DNA of 19,374 bases from JAXFQS01 sp051892815 (GTDB taxonomy: Bacteria > Verrucomicrobiota > Kiritimatiellia > RFP12 > DVOR01), in contig JBJFGP010000084.1 in NCBI GenBank assembly GCA_051892815.1, positions 1 to 19,374 of the forward strand, read 5' to 3'. This document shows positions 5,939 to 13,460 of this stretch, in pieces. The number at the start of each line of letters is the position of its first letter. Positions within the stretch are counted from its first letter, which is position 1. The translations under genes were made by a program, and so were the position numbers. Under the pieces are notes generated by a model. The model saw only the letters and a list, made by a program, of their open reading frames with translations, had not been told where the DNA came from and did no database searches.

Positions 5939-8550
5939 GGCTGCTTGCGGGTAATGAATGGGGGCGCTGCCACAGGGCCTATTTGATCCGCTGGTGGTCG
6001 CAGGGATGAGACCCGGTGCAGGATTTCATCGGGGGGCATTGCCGGAAAGGTGAGGTTGAAGCGGCTTTCAGTCTCGCTTGGGAGATTAAAGAATGCGTGC
6101 CCGGGCGAAATGAGAACATTGCGGTTGAGCAGGTTGTGGTTATGGTCTTGGACGGTGATGTTGCTCGGGTGTGGATGGGTGTCCAGGTGTTGCGTCCAGC
6201 GTTCCTTGCTCCAGGGGGAAAAACTGATGCCCTTGGCGCAGGAAGAGATGAAGTTGCCCAAGATACGGTTGCGCGTCCCGCCGTGAATCTGGATGGCTCC
6301 GAAGTTCCCGACGGAGGCGTTTTCAAAGCGGTTCGCGATGATAGCCGTTTGGCTGATGGCATCGTCGAGGCGGACCGCGCATTGTCCGCACGGAACGCCA
6401 CCGGATCCGATATTCCGCCAGATATTCCCGTAGATGAGGTTGTTGGTGTGGTTGAGGTTGTTCCACATGTCCAATGCGCCTTGGTCATCGGATTCGAGCA
6501 CAACATTTTCGATGAGGTTGGCGGCGATGAGATTGTTGCTTCCCTCCAACCGAATGGCGCTTGACGGGGCGTTGCTGAAGTGGTTGTGGGCGATTATGGC
6601 GTGGTCGGCCTGAAGCAAAATTGCGGGGGTATAGGTGTGCTCTCTGCGGCCGAAATCGTAGACCCGGTTGTTCAGGATTGATGTGTTAGGATTGGGTGTG
6701 TTTGGCGTGTTGCCCGTGCGGATATGGATTGCCCCCCGGGCGAGGTGGCGAAGAGTATTGTCAAGGAGTATGAGTTGCCGGGTGTTGGTGGCTCGAATGG
6801 CAACATCTCCGAAATTGGATAGGGTGCATCGCGTCAGGACGATAGAGTCGCAAGCGTCAAGTTGGATACCGCCGCTTTGACCGAACGAAAGGTTGATGCC
6901 GTCGAAAATCGTGTGCTGCAATCCCTTTGCCTGAATGAGTGGGCCCCTTAGCATCGGGAGGGTGTAATGGCCTGAATTGGGCAACTGTTTGTGACCGATT
7001 CGCAGGTGTTTTCCAGTTCGATCGATAGCCCAGGTGTCGTTTGTGTCCACGGCAGACCAGACATTGACGAGGCGAACGGGCATATTGGTCAGAGGACCGA
7101 AAGAAGGTGCCTCTGCGAGGCCGATTTGCCCGTCGTCGACGCTTTTGATGGGGATGGTGTGGTGCGCCCAACGGAAGTGGAAGTAGCCTTCGAGCAGGGG
7201 CGCCGTGTGGGCAAGATTGGGGGGCAAGGGTGCGTTCAAGGTGATGGCTTGCCTATCCGAGATGGCGTGAATCAGGTTCCAACCTTGGGCCGGCGAGGAG
7301 GCAAGCGACAAGGGCTGGCTGTTGCAGTAAAGGTCCAGAATTGGTGTTGGGGATTTGCCAAAGCCGTAGGCTTGTTGGGGCGGAAGAGGTTTCGGCAATT
7401 CGAGTTCGCGGATGAGATTGGTTTCGTTCGGAAGTGGGAGGTCGACGCCTCCAGAGAGAAGGGCGGTTTCATCGGCATGCCAGACAATGGGTGCATCGGG
7501 GAGCCCTGAGTGTTCCGCTCCGAGTGTAAGCGGTTGTGTGAGGCGATAGACGCCCGGGAGTAGGTGTACGACGAGGCCTTTAGGGGGGATGCGTGATTCT
7601 TTCCGAAGCGCCGCGATGATGCGTTTGGCGGCATCGAAAGATTGGATTGGGGCTGCGCGGGTTCCTGGGTTGGAATCGTCACCGTCGGGGGATAGGAAGA
7701 TGGTCTTTTGCGGGGCGGGAATCGGACGATACGTCAGCAACGGAAGGTGGGTGTCGGGGTACTCTTCTGGAGGGAGATTTTGGAGTAGCCGATCGGCTTC
7801 TGGCGATTGGCATTGGCGCAAAAGGTTGTCGAGTTCCGCGTTTGTGGAAAAGTCTCCCGAGGTCACACGCTGGCGGGCGATTGTGGTAGCGGCAAGGGAA
7901 TCTGCTGGCTGGGGAATGGCATTTGTTGAGATCTCAAGGGTGGCAATACTGAAGCGGTAGGAGCCGACGCCAAAGCCCGCGTATCCTATTTTCATAGGGG
8001 CGCAGGGGGGCGTGATTTTGTGGGGCACCCGCCCGCTTCCAGCAGGGACTCCGTTGACTTTGAGACTGAGGATTCCCTGGTTTAGGGTGAATTCGATACG
8101 GTTCCAGCAACCGGTCGAAATAGGGAGTGTGGAGCGCAGTGACCAACTGCCTTCAGGGGAACCAATCTCGACAATGGGATGCTTGGGTGCCCAGTCGAAA
8201 AGTGCCACGCGCCAGCCGTCGTAGTAGCCACTTCCGTTGGCGATGAGCATCCCGCTGGTGGAGCCGCCATTGCCTTTTCGAGAGCCTGGGCCAATGGGGA
8301 GGAATTCGAAAGCAACGGAGAACTCTTGCAGCGCGGGGAGGGGGGCCAAGGTCTCAAAGCAATCGGAGTCAAGGGGGGCGCTACCGACTCGGGTGGTTTG
8401 GGGTTTGCAGGGAATATCGCGATAAAAGATATGGGCTGAATCGCGGTACTTGTGGAAGGACGAACGCAGGGTGGTTTGCGCCGAAAGTAGGGTAGGGACA
8501 ACCATCAGCAGCGGCAGAAACCAGGCGTAGAGGAGACTTTTGCTAACCAT
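5935..8550 (-). CDS. Secreted right-handed parallel beta-helix protein, putative carbohydrate-active
   Basis: An 871-residue exported protein. Residues 1-25 form a signal peptide with an Ala-rich end (LLSAQ). Residues about 50-210 look like a concanavalin-type beta-sandwich (for example GYYDGWRVALFDWAPKHP). The segment TIFLSPDGDDSNPGT (283-297), followed by LVVHLLPGVYRLTQPLTLGAEHSG (split around residues 326-349), is the typical opening of beta-helix cell-surface enzymes. Right-handed helix turns run from about 540 to 780, with repeated IxxNxF/I patterns such as NNRVYDFG, HNHFSNA, ANLIENV, GNIWRNIG, ANRFENA and GNFISSC. This architecture resembles glycoside hydrolases or polysaccharide lyases of the beta-helix class, but the catalytic residues are not assignable and the substrate is unknown. 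It overlaps the chromate-transporter-like gene by ATGA. Confidence 0.85.
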   Translation of the reverse strand: MVSKSLLYAWFLPLLMVVPTLLSAQTTLRSSFHKYRDSAHIFYRDIPCKPQTTRVGSAPLDSDCFETLAPLPALQEFSVAFEFLPIGPGSRKGNGGSTSGMLIANGSGYYDGWRVALFDWAPKHPIVEIGSPEGSWSLRSTLPISTGCWNRIEFTLNQGILSLKVNGVPAGSGRVPHKITPPCAPMKIGYAGFGVGSYRFSIATLEISTNAIPQPADSLAATTIARQRVTSGDFSTNAELDNLLRQCQSPEADRLLQNLPPEEYPDTHLPLLTYRPIPAPQKTIFLSPDGDDSNPGTRAAPIQSFDAAKRIIAALRKESRIPPKGLVVHLLPGVYRLTQPLTLGAEHSGLPDAPIVWHADETALLSGGVDLPLPNETNLIRELELPKPLPPQQAYGFGKSPTPILDLYCNSQPLSLASSPAQGWNLIHAISDRQAITLNAPLPPNLAHTAPLLEGYFHFRWAHHTIPIKSVDDGQIGLAEAPSFGPLTNMPVRLVNVWSAVDTNDTWAIDRTGKHLRIGHKQLPNSGHYTLPMLRGPLIQAKGLQHTIFDGINLSFGQSGGIQLDACDSIVLTRCTLSNFGDVAIRATNTRQLILLDNTLRHLARGAIHIRTGNTPNTPNPNTSILNNRVYDFGRREHTYTPAILLQADHAIIAHNHFSNAPSSAIRLEGSNNLIAANLIENVVLESDDQGALDMWNNLNHTNNLIYGNIWRNIGSGGVPCGQCAVRLDDAISQTAIIANRFENASVGNFGAIQIHGGTRNRILGNFISSCAKGISFSPWSKERWTQHLDTHPHPSNITVQDHNHNLLNRNVLISPGHAFFNLPSETESRFNLTFPAMPPDEILHRVSSLRPPADQIGPVAAPPFITRKQP

Positions 8551-8556
8551 TCGACA

Positions 8557-8585
8557 ATCCTACCAAACTTGGCGTGCGAGTTCAA
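8557..8585 (-). promoter_or_regulatory. Candidate promoter of the beta-helix gene
   Basis: On the minus strand TTGAAC (8585-8580) and TAGGAT (8562-8557) are 17 bases apart. The -10-like box ends only 6 bases before the ATG at 8550, so the message would be essentially leaderless. The same AGGA could instead be a Shine-Dalgarno 7 bases before the ATG, in which case the promoter lies further upstream. Both readings cannot hold at once. Confidence 0.4.
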
Positions 8586-8697
8586 GTCCGGCGGTGGTAG
8601 GTAGTAAGGTTTGAGGGCAGGAGGTACCCATCTTATACCCCCAAAGGTTGGCAGGTGTGCGGGGCATTGGTGGGTACCATTTGGATTGAGAGGTGGA

Positions 8698-8718
8698 TTC
8701 CGTCAGTTGTGGACGGAA
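8698..8718 (-). terminator. Hairpin just after the DUF2156 gene
   Basis: A perfect 7-base inverted repeat, TTCCGTC and GACGGAA, with a 7-base loop begins 6 bases after the stop codon at 8725. It lacks a clear U tract on the minus strand, so it may be a weak terminator or a 3'-end protective stem-loop rather than a classic intrinsic terminator. Confidence 0.5.
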
Positions 8719-8724
8719 GACTGG

Positions 8725-9591
8725 TCAGGGATGAATCGTCACGGGCGCGAGCAGTTCGCAGGGATGCCAGGACTGCTTGGCCTTGCGCAAACCAGCCAGC
8801 CCCAAATCCTGCTCTCGGTTCAGGAGTTCGCCACGCCCTAGGAGCGCCTGCGCAGTAGCCTGTAGAATCGCCTGATAGGCACCTTTCTCCTCGAGACGCG
8901 CCTTCTCATAGGGCTCCGCCCAAATGCCGTTTGAAATCGGCGCGAAGATGGAAAATGCCAGCAGTTCTGCCCGGTCTACAAGGGCAATCCCCTCCGCCCC
9001 AATCTGCTCGAGACCGGCGACAAACAGATGGGCGGCCGCACGGAACTCAAGCGAAACATTGTCAGTCACCGCGACCGCGTGAGCCCGCACCCACGCCTCC
9101 ATCAGGCGCAGGCAGGCGGGGTAGAGATTGGGCGTAATGGGGATGGCTTGAACCGTCGGATGCCGCTCGTGGAACTGGGCAATCAGGTTGCGCTTGGGTG
9201 CATATCGACTCCCCTTCAACCGTGCCAAGTCATCAATTCGGTAGAGGTATTCCGAGAGGGCCTCTGGCGCCGGTTCGGTAGAAAGATTGCCGGGAAGCCC
9301 CCCGAAAGCACGCACCGTTCCGCGGTATCCGGCGTGTTGGACACACGCCACCACATCGGCTATTTCCCGCCCATTTGGCGAGCCGCAAAACAGCAGAACA
9401 TCGTCAACCGACAGGTGCACCCAAAGGGTTCCTTCAACGATGGCGAATAGCGTGCCGCAAACCTCTTGCCAACCGTAGAGATTGGCAAAGGCGAACTCGC
9501 AACTCCGGGCCTGGTTTGCCTCTAAAATGGGTTGGAGGAGTGCTCTATCTTCAAGGCAAACTGGGCGGAAAAGGGAATAGTCAATGGGCAT
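8725..9591 (-). CDS. DUF2156 protein, related to the catalytic domain of lysyl-phosphatidylglycerol synthase
   Basis: A 288-residue protein recognised from family motifs: FAFANLYGWQ (33-42), EYLYRIDDLARLKGSRY (114-130) followed by APKRNLIAQF (131-140), and NREQDLGLAGLRKAKQSWHP (258-277). These belong to DUF2156 proteins, which share the double-GNAT fold of the MprF catalytic domain. MprF transfers aminoacyl groups from tRNA to phospholipid, but no transmembrane flippase part is present here and the substrate of stand-alone proteins is not established. The ATG at 9591 fits the family N terminus and overlaps the upstream GNAT gene by 11 nt; the open frame extends 35 codons upstream without family-like sequence. 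It is the last gene of a three-gene overlapping operon. Confidence 0.85.
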   Translation of the reverse strand: MPIDYSLFRPVCLEDRALLQPILEANQARSCEFAFANLYGWQEVCGTLFAIVEGTLWVHLSVDDVLLFCGSPNGREIADVVACVQHAGYRGTVRAFGGLPGNLSTEPAPEALSEYLYRIDDLARLKGSRYAPKRNLIAQFHERHPTVQAIPITPNLYPACLRLMEAWVRAHAVAVTDNVSLEFRAAAHLFVAGLEQIGAEGIALVDRAELLAFSIFAPISNGIWAEPYEKARLEEKGAYQAILQATAQALLGRGELLNREQDLGLAGLRKAKQSWHPCELLAPVTIHP

Positions 9592-10012
9592 CGTTTGCAC
9601 TCGTTGGCGGGCAGGATGCCAGACGGAAAGGTGTATATCCAACCATCTCGCTGCTACCCGGGAAATGGTAGAAATCCTGCGTTCCTGGCGCCCCAATCAG
9701 AACAATCCAATCCACCCCGTCGGTTCGTAGGGATTGGGCCAGGCGATTGACGATTTCCCGTCCGATTCCTTGCTTCCTGTAGGGGTTGTGGACAATAAGG
9801 TCCAGCAGGTAGGCATCGCTTACTCCGTCCGAAAGGGAACGCATCAAACCGACCAATTCCTGCCCATTCCACGCTGTGCAAATGCGCCAACTCCGGGCGA
9901 GCATCGTAGAGAGGATTTCAAGTGGGAAATGGGCATCAATCCATCCGGCTTCTTGATAGAGCCGGGCTACTTTCTCGGGCGGCGGCGTCAAGTCGAGGCG
10001 GTAATCAATCAT
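9581..10012 (-). CDS. GNAT-family N-acetyltransferase
   Basis: A 143-residue acyltransferase. The acetyl-CoA pyrophosphate-binding motif A is NPYRKQGIGREIVNRL (76-91), with the R/Q-x-x-G-x-G/A signature at about 79-84, preceded by the beta4 strand YLLDLIVH. The end (TQDFYHFPGSSEMVGYTPFRL) has the usual GNAT beta-hairpin with Phe/Tyr residues. The substrate is unknown. The ATG overlaps the upstream lipoprotein stop in an 8-nt ATGATTGA arrangement. The last codons overlap the DUF2156 start, so all three are probably made in fixed proportion. Confidence 0.87.
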   Translation of the reverse strand: MIDYRLDLTPPPEKVARLYQEAGWIDAHFPLEILSTMLARSWRICTAWNGQELVGLMRSLSDGVSDAYLLDLIVHNPYRKQGIGREIVNRLAQSLRTDGVDWIVLIGAPGTQDFYHFPGSSEMVGYTPFRLASCPPTSANDAH

Positions 10013-11102
10013 TCGTTTTGCTTTCTTCCACGAGGGTCATAATGCACTTTGCCGCAGGAGGATCTCCATCCGAGACCAGTAGGAGGGTCTTGCGACCATC
10101 GGGGAGGGAAGGTCCACGGCAAATGCCTTCGTAGTTGGCAAAGCTGGTGTCGGCATCATAGACCAGTTTCTTGACGGCGGGTACATAGGGGGCGTTGCGG
10201 AGACTTCGTATCTTGGAGATGTCGGTAGCGGCACGACAATCGACTTCATATAGCCGGCAACGGAAGGATGGCAAAAGCCAGGTGACCCTCATTGCCCGTT
10301 CGAGAACCAGAAGCCTTCCATCGTCCAACTTGCAAAGGTCGGATACTCCGCTCCAGACATTTCCCTTGTAAGGTTTGCCGTCTGGTGAATCGGTCAGATA
10401 GGCCCATTGCCCGCTCGGAATCCAGGGGGATTGACTGTCTTTCCGGTGGAAGCGTGTCAGGCGTACGAGGCTCCCAGCGGTGGGCATAGCTGTATTCCCA
10501 TCGTCAACACCCATTGGTTCGTTGCAAAGCGCTTCTTCGTTTGCGGTCCAAAGTTCCAATCCATCGGGCGAGATGGTGAGAGATTCGAGGCTCAAGTTGT
10601 ATCTTGCCGCGCGGTAGATTTCCGGGAGAGTCACTGAGCCAAGGCGTTGCCCGTTCAAGGAGAACTCTTCGATCTTCGGCCCTTCTTCGTCAGCGATCCA
10701 TAGGGTTCCACGCAAGGGATCGTAGGCGATGCCTTCTTGGTCTATCCCTTGAACGCGCTTAGGGGAATCTGCTTTTGCCGAGACGGGGGCTCCCGTTTTC
10801 GGATTGAGCACAACCGTCAAGGGGTAGACGAAGCCGCCCTTGTCGCGTATAGCCCAAAAGTTGGTTGTCGCGCCCAAGGTCACTCCGCTCAGTCCTGGCG
10901 GAAAATGGGCAACCGGCAGTTCGCCCCCGCGGCGGTAGGTGATTGACTTTGAAAGGGCCGCGGTGTGGCCCGGGGCCGGAGGTGCGGGAGTGGTGCGGTC
11001 AAGTGTGCGGCATCCACTGACCAGCAACAGGAGAGAGCCCGCAACTTTCCAAAGAGTCTCAAGAGAAAATGATGTCCAGTCGGTCGTTACTTTGGCGCTC
11101 AT
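10005..11102 (-). CDS. Phytase-like (esterase-like activity of phytase) lipoprotein
   Basis: A 365-residue protein. A hydrophobic segment leads to the lipobox LVSG-C with Cys31 as the likely lipidated residue, so it is probably anchored in the outer membrane or periplasm. The rest matches the phytase-like beta-propeller family: LPPGLSGVT-like opening (FPPGLSGVT, about 67-75), QGIDQEGIAYD (about 118-128), TLWIADEEGPKIEEFSLNGQ (about 133-152), LSLESLTISPDG and FANYEGICRGP near the end. Function in this family is poorly defined; phosphoesterase or esterase activity is family knowledge, not shown here. The region before the hydrophobic core is unusually long (about 20 residues with acidic residues). 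A GAAGG inside a palindrome precedes the ATG. Confidence 0.82.
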   Translation of the reverse strand: MSAKVTTDWTSFSLETLWKVAGSLLLLVSGCRTLDRTTPAPPAPGHTAALSKSITYRRGGELPVAHFPPGLSGVTLGATTNFWAIRDKGGFVYPLTVVLNPKTGAPVSAKADSPKRVQGIDQEGIAYDPLRGTLWIADEEGPKIEEFSLNGQRLGSVTLPEIYRAARYNLSLESLTISPDGLELWTANEEALCNEPMGVDDGNTAMPTAGSLVRLTRFHRKDSQSPWIPSGQWAYLTDSPDGKPYKGNVWSGVSDLCKLDDGRLLVLERAMRVTWLLPSFRCRLYEVDCRAATDISKIRSLRNAPYVPAVKKLVYDADTSFANYEGICRGPSLPDGRKTLLLVSDGDPPAAKCIMTLVEESKTND

Positions 11103-11227
11103 TTGACTTGAACCTTCAAGGTGAAAGGGGAAAACGCAGGCGGTTTGGCATCTGAGAGAGGCAATCGTTGATACCGATTACTCCCATTGGCGGGCACGAA
11201 TGGAGCGGCTTCCTGCTTAGGAAACAT
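11099..11227 (-). CDS. Possible short ORF upstream of the lipoprotein gene (42 aa)
   Basis: A short proline-rich reading frame begins at ATG 11227-11225 and ends in an ATGA overlap with the lipoprotein start. The translation begins MFPKQEAAPFVPANGS and ends FTLKVQVK. I do not recognise it and see no ribosome-binding site. It could be the tail of a decayed gene, a leader peptide coupling translation to the lipoprotein, or chance. The main reason to record it is the exact stop-start overlap, which matches the style of real junctions in this window. Confidence 0.2.
   Translation of the reverse strand: MFPKQEAAPFVPANGSNRYQRLPLSDAKPPAFSPFTLKVQVK
11107..11120 (-). repeat. Inverted repeat covering the lipoprotein ribosome-binding site
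   Basis: CTTGAA-GG-TTCAAG is a perfect 6-base inverted repeat with a 2-base centre, 4 bases upstream of the ATG at 11102. The likely Shine-Dalgarno GAAGG lies inside it. It could be a protein-binding site or an RNA element that limits translation, but a 2-base loop is too tight for a full 6-bp hairpin, so a dimeric protein site is the likelier reading. Confidence 0.35.
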
Positions 11228-11465
11228 CCCGAATGGTTCACATCTTTTGGTGGAGCATGTTGAGGAGAATTTCCGCGATGGTGAGGGGCCGTCGGCTCCT
11301 GCTGCAAGAGAGCATTCAGGCACGGGGCGCAATCAGGATGTCTTGCGAAGAGGTTAAAAAAGACCTTGCTCTGTCAGCCAGGATCCGTTGCCCACGACCC
11401 CAAGTCAAAAGGGCCGCAAGTGAGACTAGCGAGGTTTTTGCAGAGTATGCGTGGCTATCCTAGAT

Positions 11466-11504
11466 GCAATAAAGGGCCACGGCAGATAACCTACCGAAGC
11501 CCTT
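11466..11504 (-). terminator. Intrinsic-type terminator after acpP
   Basis: The minus strand forms an outer stem AAGGGC/GCCCTT and an inner stem CGGTAG/CTGCCG (one G-T pair) around the loop GTTAT, separated by a 2-by-2 internal loop, and is followed by TTTATT. It begins 21 bases after the acpP stop at 11526. This marks the end of the rsmD-acpP operon. Confidence 0.75.
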
Positions 11505-11525
11505 GTTGCCATTCTATCCAGGCGA

Positions 11526-11768
11526 TTAGTTGATGCCCTTGGAACGGAGATAATCCAAAACCTTTCCGACGGTCGTCAACTGCTCTGCGTCCTGGTCGGG
11601 AATCTCAGCGCCGAAGTGCTCTTCGAAAGCCATAATCAGTTCGACAGTGTCCAGCGAGTCCGCCTGAAGGTCATCGATGAACGAAGCATCAGGGGTCACC
11701 TGCTCGGCATTGACGCCAAGCTGTTCGACGATAATGTCCTTGACCTTCTGTTCGAGGGTGTCTGCCAT
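11526..11768 (-). CDS. acpP: Acyl carrier protein
   Basis: The 80-residue acidic carrier of fatty-acid intermediates. The phosphopantetheine attachment site is S38 in QADSLDTVELIMAFEEHF. The four-helix pattern and length are standard for bacterial ACP. The ATG is preceded by AGGAG. It lies 43 nt after fabG and is followed by a terminator, so it closes the fatty-acid cluster. CoaD, encoded in the same operon, acts in the pathway that makes the CoA from which the phosphopantetheine arm is taken. No anomalies. Confidence 0.97.
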   Translation of the reverse strand: MADTLEQKVKDIIVEQLGVNAEQVTPDASFIDDLQADSLDTVELIMAFEEHFGAEIPDQDAEQLTTVGKVLDYLRSKGIN

Positions 11769-11811
11769 TTTCTACTCCTGTGTAGTGGATTTCTGTTGGG
11801 TGAAGCGTGAG

Positions 11812-12555
11812 CTACATGAACATACCGCCGTTGACGCTGAGCGTCTGGCCGGTGATATAAGAGGCATCATCTGATGCCAAAAACGCAACGGCGTTGGCAA
11901 TGTCCGCGCCAGCGCCAAAACGGTTCAACGGAATGGCCTTCAACATGGCCTCCTTGATTGAGTCGGAAAGCACATCCGTCATCTGCGAAACAATGAAGCC
12001 AGGCGCAACCGCGTTGACACGGATATTACGAGATGCAAGTTCTTTTGCAGCCGATTTGGTGAACGCAATCAACCCAGCCTTCGAAGCAGAATAGTTGCAT
12101 TGCCCGGCATTCCCGGTCAGGCCGACAACGGAACTGATATTCACAATCGAACCCGACCGTTGCTTCATCATCAACTTTGCTGCCGCCTGGGAAAGCAAAA
12201 AGGCCCCCTTGAGGTTGATGCGCAAGACATCGTCCCATTGCTCCTCGCTCATCCGAATCAAGAGGGTATCCCGGGTGACGCCTGCATTATTGACGAGAAT
12301 GTCGATGCGACCCAACACTTCTTGGGCCTTCGCAATGCAGGCGGTTGCTTCAGCGGTATTTCCCACATCGGCGGCAAACACCTCAACCTTGTGGCCATAT
12401 TTAGCACGCAAATCTTGAGCCGTCTGCTCAAGTGTGGAGAGCGTCCGCCCGACAAGAAGGAGGTCTGCTCCTTCATCCGCCAGCTTCTCCGCGATAGCTT
12501 GCCCGATGCCCCGACCGGCACCTGTCACAACAGCGGTTTTACCTTCAAACTTCAT
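11812..12555 (-). CDS. fabG: 3-oxoacyl-ACP reductase FabG
   Basis: NADPH-dependent reductase of 3-oxoacyl-ACP in the fatty-acid elongation cycle. The 247-residue short-chain dehydrogenase has the cofactor motif TGAGRGIG (11-18), NNAG (89-92), N114, and the catalytic S142, Y155 and K159 in NISSVVGLTGNAGQCNYSASK (split over 139-159). The C-terminal SYITGQTLSVNGGM is typical of FabG. The open frame extends 52 codons upstream but that part overlies fabD; the ATG at 12555 gives an ATGA overlap with the fabD stop and matches family N termini. Downstream acpP follows after 43 nt. Confidence 0.96.
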   Translation of the reverse strand: MKFEGKTAVVTGAGRGIGQAIAEKLADEGADLLLVGRTLSTLEQTAQDLRAKYGHKVEVFAADVGNTAEATACIAKAQEVLGRIDILVNNAGVTRDTLLIRMSEEQWDDVLRINLKGAFLLSQAAAKLMMKQRSGSIVNISSVVGLTGNAGQCNYSASKAGLIAFTKSAAKELASRNIRVNAVAPGFIVSQMTDVLSDSIKEAMLKAIPLNRFGAGADIANAVAFLASDDASYITGQTLSVNGGMFM

Positions 12556-13460
12556 AGGGAGATGGCCTCCAGCGATGCGGAATCCTGCACATTGGCAACC
12601 TGATTGCTTCTGTCGATTCGGGCAATCAGACCAGACAAGACCTTCCCCGGTCCGAACTCGATAAAACGCTTTTCGCCTGCCGCCATCGCACTCTTGACAC
12701 AATCGCACCACAAAACGGACTCGGTAATTTGCGCCAGCATATTGTTGCGAATCGCGTCGGGCGAAGATTCGTGCGGCTTGCCAAGCACATTGGACAAGAC
12801 CGGAATCAATGGTGGATTAAAGGTCACATCCGCCAGAACCTTGGCCATCTGTTCCCGGGCACTCTGCATAAAGGGCGAATGGAACGCTCCGGCAACACTC
12901 AAGGCAATGCCCCGCACCCCAAGTTCTTTGCATTTAACCTCAGCCTTCTGGATGTTTTCAATCAACCCGGAAAGCACAACCTGCGCATCGGAATTGATGT
13001 TGGACTTGTGGAGGTCGCAGGTTTTGCAAATCTCGTCCAGCTGCGCAGCGGACGCCTTCATCACAGAAATCATCCCGGTCTTGACGGCTTCGCAGGCCTG
13101 CTGCATCAATCTGCCACGCGCCTCAAGAACTCGCAGAGTATCATCAAAAGAGAGAACACCCGCGATATGCAGCGCCGTCCACTCACCAAGGGATAACCCT
13201 GCCGCCATAGCAAACCGAGCGTCGGGGAACTTCTTGACGAAGGCTTTGTAGCACGCCACTGAAGTCACGAATATGGCTGGCTGGCAGATGTTGGACTTGG
13301 TCAAGTCCTCTGCCGGGCCTTCAAAACAGATGCGCTTCAAATCGAATGGAAGAATCTCATTGGCACGGTCGAAGAGCGCCATAATCTCCGAATCATTAGC
13401 CGCCAAATCAGCTCCCATTCCGGGGAATTGGGCACCCTGGCCCGAAAATACGCAAACCAT
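12552..13460 (-). CDS. fabD: Malonyl-CoA:ACP transacylase FabD
   Basis: Transfers malonyl from CoA to ACP. The 302-residue protein starts MVCVFSGQGAQFPGMG, with the oxyanion-region GQG at 8-10. The catalytic serine is S90 in AAGLSLGEW (87-94 region), paired with H194 in AGAFHSPFM. R115 or R117 is the likely carboxylate-binding arginine. The residue before the nucleophile is Leu, while the commonest form of the motif is GHSLGE. The ATG at 13460 was chosen over a longer frame because GGAAGG lies just upstream and family proteins start here. It sits 31 nt after plsX, with no fabH in between. Confidence 0.95.
   Translation of the reverse strand: MVCVFSGQGAQFPGMGADLAANDSEIMALFDRANEILPFDLKRICFEGPAEDLTKSNICQPAIFVTSVACYKAFVKKFPDARFAMAAGLSLGEWTALHIAGVLSFDDTLRVLEARGRLMQQACEAVKTGMISVMKASAAQLDEICKTCDLHKSNINSDAQVVLSGLIENIQKAEVKCKELGVRGIALSVAGAFHSPFMQSAREQMAKVLADVTFNPPLIPVLSNVLGKPHESSPDAIRNNMLAQITESVLWCDCVKSAMAAGEKRFIEFGPGKVLSGLIARIDRSNQVANVQDSASLEAISL

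Larger units (their letters stand above)
11103..11525. other. Intergenic stretch between acpP and the lipoprotein operon
   Basis: About 420 bases with no convincing full-length gene. It contains the acpP terminator hairpin at 11466-11504, the possible 42-codon ORF at 11099-11227 and the palindrome at 11107-11120. Short open frames on both strands here have no recognisable domains. The promoter for the lipoprotein operon should lie here on the minus strand, but only a weak TTGACT (11408-11403) without a matching -10 box was seen. Confidence 0.6.

Noticed and set aside
11403..11408. TTGACT as a -35 box for the lipoprotein operon
   Set aside because: No acceptable -10 box lies 16-18 bases downstream (GATCCT at best), and the site is about 300 bases from the gene.
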